Origin: JBMFOH01 sp049969715 [NCBI: bacterium]
GTDB lineage: Bacteria; DUMJ01
Direction: 5' to 3'
Length of the DNA: 25,675 nt
NCBI GenBank assembly: GCA_049969715.1
Contig: JBMFOH010000003.1
Location: 1 to 25,675 of the forward strand
Part shown: piece after piece, positions 23,646-25,675 of the stretch
Numbering within the stretch: the first letter of the stretch is position 1
Layout of the letters: each line of letters begins with the position of its first letter
Notes under the pieces: model-generated
The model's input: only the letters and a program-made list of their open reading frames with translations
Databases searched by the model: none
Told to the model about the DNA's origin: nothing
Position numbers and translations under genes: made by a program

Positions 23646-25222
23646 CTTACTACCTTCTTTCTACGTGAAATTACATCTCTAAGAGATATAATTCCCTGGT
23701 GTATCTCTTCTTTAGTCATCTTTATTCCTAGATATCCTGGTACTCCCATTTCCGGTAGGTCAAGCCCTTCTATTTCAGAGATGGGATCAACCCTCAAACC
23801 AACAGTTTTGTCTAATAACTTGAAGAAAAGATAAGAGAGGGAAAACACAAAAATAAAGTTTACAGTAACTCCAATTAATTGTGCCATGAATTGTCCACCA
23901 TCTCCATAGAGTAATCCCTTAACAGTTCCAACAATACCATTTAATCCATCTCCATAGGTTCCATCTGCAAATAATCCTAATGCTAAACAGCCCCATGCTC
24001 CACATACTCCATGCACAGAGATAGCCCCTACAGGGTCATCTACCTTAAGTACTCTGTCTATATAAAAGACACTAATAACTACGAGTAGGCCTGCTATTGC
24101 ACCGATAATAAAGGCAGAGATACTATTAACAAAGGCACAGGGAGCGGTGATAGCTACCAGTCCTGCAAGCATACCATTTGCCATCATGCTAGGATCAGGC
24201 TTACTAGATTTAATCCACATTAATATAGTAGCCATAAGTGTTCCAGAGGCAGATGCTATCATTGTATTTACCGCTATAACACTAATCCTGAGATCTGTTC
24301 CCGCTAGAGTTGAACCAGCATTAAACCCAAACCAGCCAAAGGCTAAGATAAATGTTCCAATAATAGCCATAGGGATATTATGTCCAGGGATGACATTTAC
24401 GTTTCCATCCTTTCCGTACTTACCCAACCTTGGTCCTATAACTATTGCTCCAGCAAGGGCGGTTATGCCTCCTACCATATGCACTACAGATGACCCAGCA
24501 AAGTCCAAGTGACCATGTCCTAACCCGAAGTTAACTCCTAACTGAGATAGCCATCCTCCACCCCAAACCCAGTTTCCGTAGATAGGATAAAGAAACATAG
24601 AGATAAAGAAACCAAAGATTACAAAAGGAAGAAATCTCCATCTCTCTGCCATGGCGCCAGTTGGGATAGTAGCTGCAGTATCCATAAATACCATCTGAAA
24701 GAGAAAGAGGGCAAATATTGCAACATCATAGGCAGTTCCGGAGAGGAAAAATCCGTTTAGACCGAGTAATCCGAAATTCTTACCAAAAAGATTTATACTG
24801 AGTTCTCTGTTAAGTCCATTGTATCCACCTAGTGTAGTTATAGGTCCTATCCCTCCAAACATAAATGCGAATCCGCAGATCCAGAAGCCTATCATACCAA
24901 TAGCATAAATAAGAAAATTCATCGCCATAGTATGTGCAACATTTTTAGCCCTAGTAAATCCTGTTTCTACCATTGCAAATCCAGCCTGCATAAACATAAC
25001 TAAAAAACCTGCTATAAGAGCCCATATGAAATTTATAGCTATCCTATTATGACCTACCTCATTTGCGATATCGATTAATGTAAACTTGCTCTGACTCTTG
25101 TTGTGTATATCCACTATGTTTCCTGTAATAATACCACTTGGATCATTTTCTCTAGCGAAGATTACATTAGTGAAGATAATAAACAAAGTCAATAAAATGA
25201 AAATAAATACTAACCGCTTCAA
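23642..25222 (-). CDS. amt: Ammonium transporter (Amt/MEP/Rh family)
   Basis: The 526-residue protein has an N-terminal signal-like helix (MKRLVFIFILLTLFIIFTNV), an extra-cytoplasmic segment of some 35 residues, then eleven predicted membrane helices. Family segments include FMQAGFAMVETGF, AGSSVVHMVGG with the first pore histidine, and SVHGVCGAWGCLALGLFADG with the second. The cytoplasmic tail continues to VGLRVDPISEIEGLDLPEMG, the usual P-II contact region, and ends in a basic stretch. The start is TTG at 25222, seven bases after AAGGAGG. It brings in ammonium and is presumably gated by the P-II protein encoded next. Confidence 0.95.
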   Translation of the reverse strand: MKRLVFIFILLTLFIIFTNVIFARENDPSGIITGNIVDIHNKSQSKFTLIDIANEVGHNRIAINFIWALIAGFLVMFMQAGFAMVETGFTRAKNVAHTMAMNFLIYAIGMIGFWICGFAFMFGGIGPITTLGGYNGLNRELSINLFGKNFGLLGLNGFFLSGTAYDVAIFALFLFQMVFMDTAATIPTGAMAERWRFLPFVIFGFFISMFLYPIYGNWVWGGGWLSQLGVNFGLGHGHLDFAGSSVVHMVGGITALAGAIVIGPRLGKYGKDGNVNVIPGHNIPMAIIGTFILAFGWFGFNAGSTLAGTDLRISVIAVNTMIASASGTLMATILMWIKSSKPDPSMMANGMLAGLVAITAPCAFVNSISAFIIGAIAGLLVVISVFYIDRVLKVDDPVGAISVHGVCGAWGCLALGLFADGTYGDGLNGIVGTVKGLLYGDGGQFMAQLIGVTVNFIFVFSLSYLFFKLLDKTVGLRVDPISEIEGLDLPEMGVPGYLGIKMTKEEIHQGIISLRDVISRRKKVVR

Positions 25223-25329
25223 CTTGATTCCTCCTTTTAAAAATTAGAAAATGCACTCTCTTAAGAAGTCCTTCGTTGGAAATTTCCGACCTCGGAGGAT
25301 GAAGCCTTAATAGTCAAAAGAAACTATAA

Positions 25330-25390
25330 GCAACGACGCCCAAAAAGCGCACTTTGCCGATATGTATCGTTAGAACCTCTACGTTCTAAC
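25330..25390 (-). promoter_or_regulatory. Structured leader of the amt-glnB operon
   Basis: On the minus strand the transcript starts with a perfect 8-bp hairpin at 25390-25369, GTTAGAAC with GTTCTAAC, closing the hexaloop GTAGAG (G at positions 1 and 4, as in hairpin 1 of glnA). A second, less regular hairpin at 25357-25330 (GCAA/TTGC below, GCGC/GCGT above) has the 7-nt loop TTTTTGG and does not fit the ANTAR loop rule. The rest of the 170-nt leader contains GGAAATTTCC and a T-rich part before the ribosome binding site, but no clean terminator. A link to the ANTAR protein is tentative. Confidence 0.4.
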
Positions 25391-25398
25391 CGAAAAAG

Positions 25399-25427
25399 AT
25401 TATATCAGTACGATAATGAGTAGTCAA
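25399..25427 (-). promoter_or_regulatory. Promoter of amt-glnB
   Basis: On the minus strand TTGACT (25427-25422), 17 bp and TATAAT (25404-25399). The predicted start is near 25392, which puts the first leader hairpin at the very 5' end of the mRNA. Confidence 0.82.
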
Positions 25428-25451
25428 GAGAAATAGTTTTTTAACTTATGA

Positions 25452-25483
25452 TATAATTTAACTAATACTAGATTAAGGAGGAG
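25452..25483 (+). promoter_or_regulatory. -10 element and ribosome binding site of the last gene
   Basis: TATAAT at 25452-25457 without a recognisable -35, followed by AAGGAGGAG at 25475-25483, six bases before the ATG. The gene is divergent from amt, with about 25 bp between the two promoters. Confidence 0.5.
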
Positions 25484-25489
25484 ATTTTA

Positions 25490-25675
25490 ATGCCTACTTT
25501 AAGTGGGGAAGATATAGAACAAATAATCCGCATAGCAAGAGAGACTGCTAGACAGGAAATTGATACTAAACTTCCTATACATGAAGAGATTGTAGATTTA
25601 AAATCTGCAGTGTCTAAACTTATAGAGGCACAGAAGAGAACAGAAGAAGGATTAAACGCTCTTGCTGAGGCGCAG
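25490..25675 (+). CDS. Coiled-coil protein, N-terminal part (cut by the window end)
   Basis: Sixty-two codons are visible from ATG 25490. The start MPTLSGEDIEQIIRIARE is followed by a heptad-rich helix ending in LIEAQKRTEEGLNALAEAQ. Repeats of the AQKRTEE..LAEAQ kind are typical of a family of bacterial proteins with DUF3782-like coiled coils that often end in a PD-(D/E)XK nuclease-like domain. The C-terminus is outside the window, so that assignment is a guess from the repeat style. A strong ribosome binding site (AAGGAGGAG) supports the start. Confidence 0.7.
   Translation, partial: MPTLSGEDIEQIIRIARETARQEIDTKLPIHEEIVDLKSAVSKLIEAQKRTEEGLNALAEAQ

Noticed and set aside
25284-25293. GGAAATTTCC palindrome in the amt leader as a possible operator
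   Set aside because: It lies about 100 nt downstream of the start site, is only 10 bp, and no partner site or linked regulator is visible.
1-25675. CRISPR arrays, insertion sequences, att sites, prophage or defence genes
   Set aside because: No spaced direct repeats, transposase or integrase frames, terminal inverted repeats or known defence domains were seen. The window looks like ordinary core chromosome.

Overview
The window is bacterial chromosome from a low-GC organism. Arginine is coded almost only by AGA/AGG and ATA is common, as in many thermophilic anaerobes. Oxygen-independent iron-sulfur and radical-SAM chemistry also points to an anaerobe. Promoters are clear sigma70-type (TTGACA, usually 17 bp, TATAAT) and most genes have strong AAGGAGG-type ribosome binding sites. 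The metal-binding protein has a Sec signal without a lipobox, which fits a periplasm. I cannot name the genus. The tRNA is tRNA-Ala with the G3:U70 pair and encoded CCA.

Layout. (1) 82-6145, plus strand: a split, archaeal/Thermotoga-style glutamate synthase in five polypeptides (amidotransferase, ferredoxin-FMN synthase, four-cluster ferredoxin, NADH-type flavoprotein, GXGXG domain), followed in the same operon by a GAF-ANTAR RNA-binding antiterminator. (2) 6274-6663: an HU-like DNA-binding protein with its own promoter and terminator. (3) 6670-12784: a tight operon of a YkuK/DUF458 protein, an M24-fold protein that has lost metal ligands, a sugar nucleotidyltransferase, an RmlD-like reductase, a B12-binding radical SAM enzyme and an MFS transporter. 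(4) 12725-15630, minus: Fur/Zur repressor and a ZnuABC metal importer, with an operator over the start site. (5) 15653-19723, minus: a four-gene operon of a NifV-like Claisen synthase, an aconitase-family large and small subunit, and a dehydrogenase carrying isocitrate- and NADP-type residues. It most likely makes 2-oxoglutarate. (6) 19752-19864: tRNA-Ala. (7) 20103-21636: glutamine synthetase behind a structured leader. (8) 21646-23274: glutamine-dependent NAD synthetase. (9) 23307-25427, minus: ammonium transporter and P-II protein. (10) From 25490: the start of a coiled-coil protein running off the window.

How it fits together: most of the window is one metabolic theme. Amt and P-II bring in and gauge ammonium, glutamine synthetase and split glutamate synthase fix it, and the citrate/isocitrate operon could supply the carbon skeleton. 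The glt and glnA leaders each carry a pair of stem-loops whose loops resemble the ANTAR recognition loop (A at position 1, G at 4, with G at position 1 in some). The amt leader carries one such hairpin directly at the predicted transcript start. The only ANTAR protein in the window sits in the glt operon. The most interesting hypothesis is therefore a GAF-ANTAR antitermination regulon that controls the whole GS-GOGAT-Amt route and its own gene.
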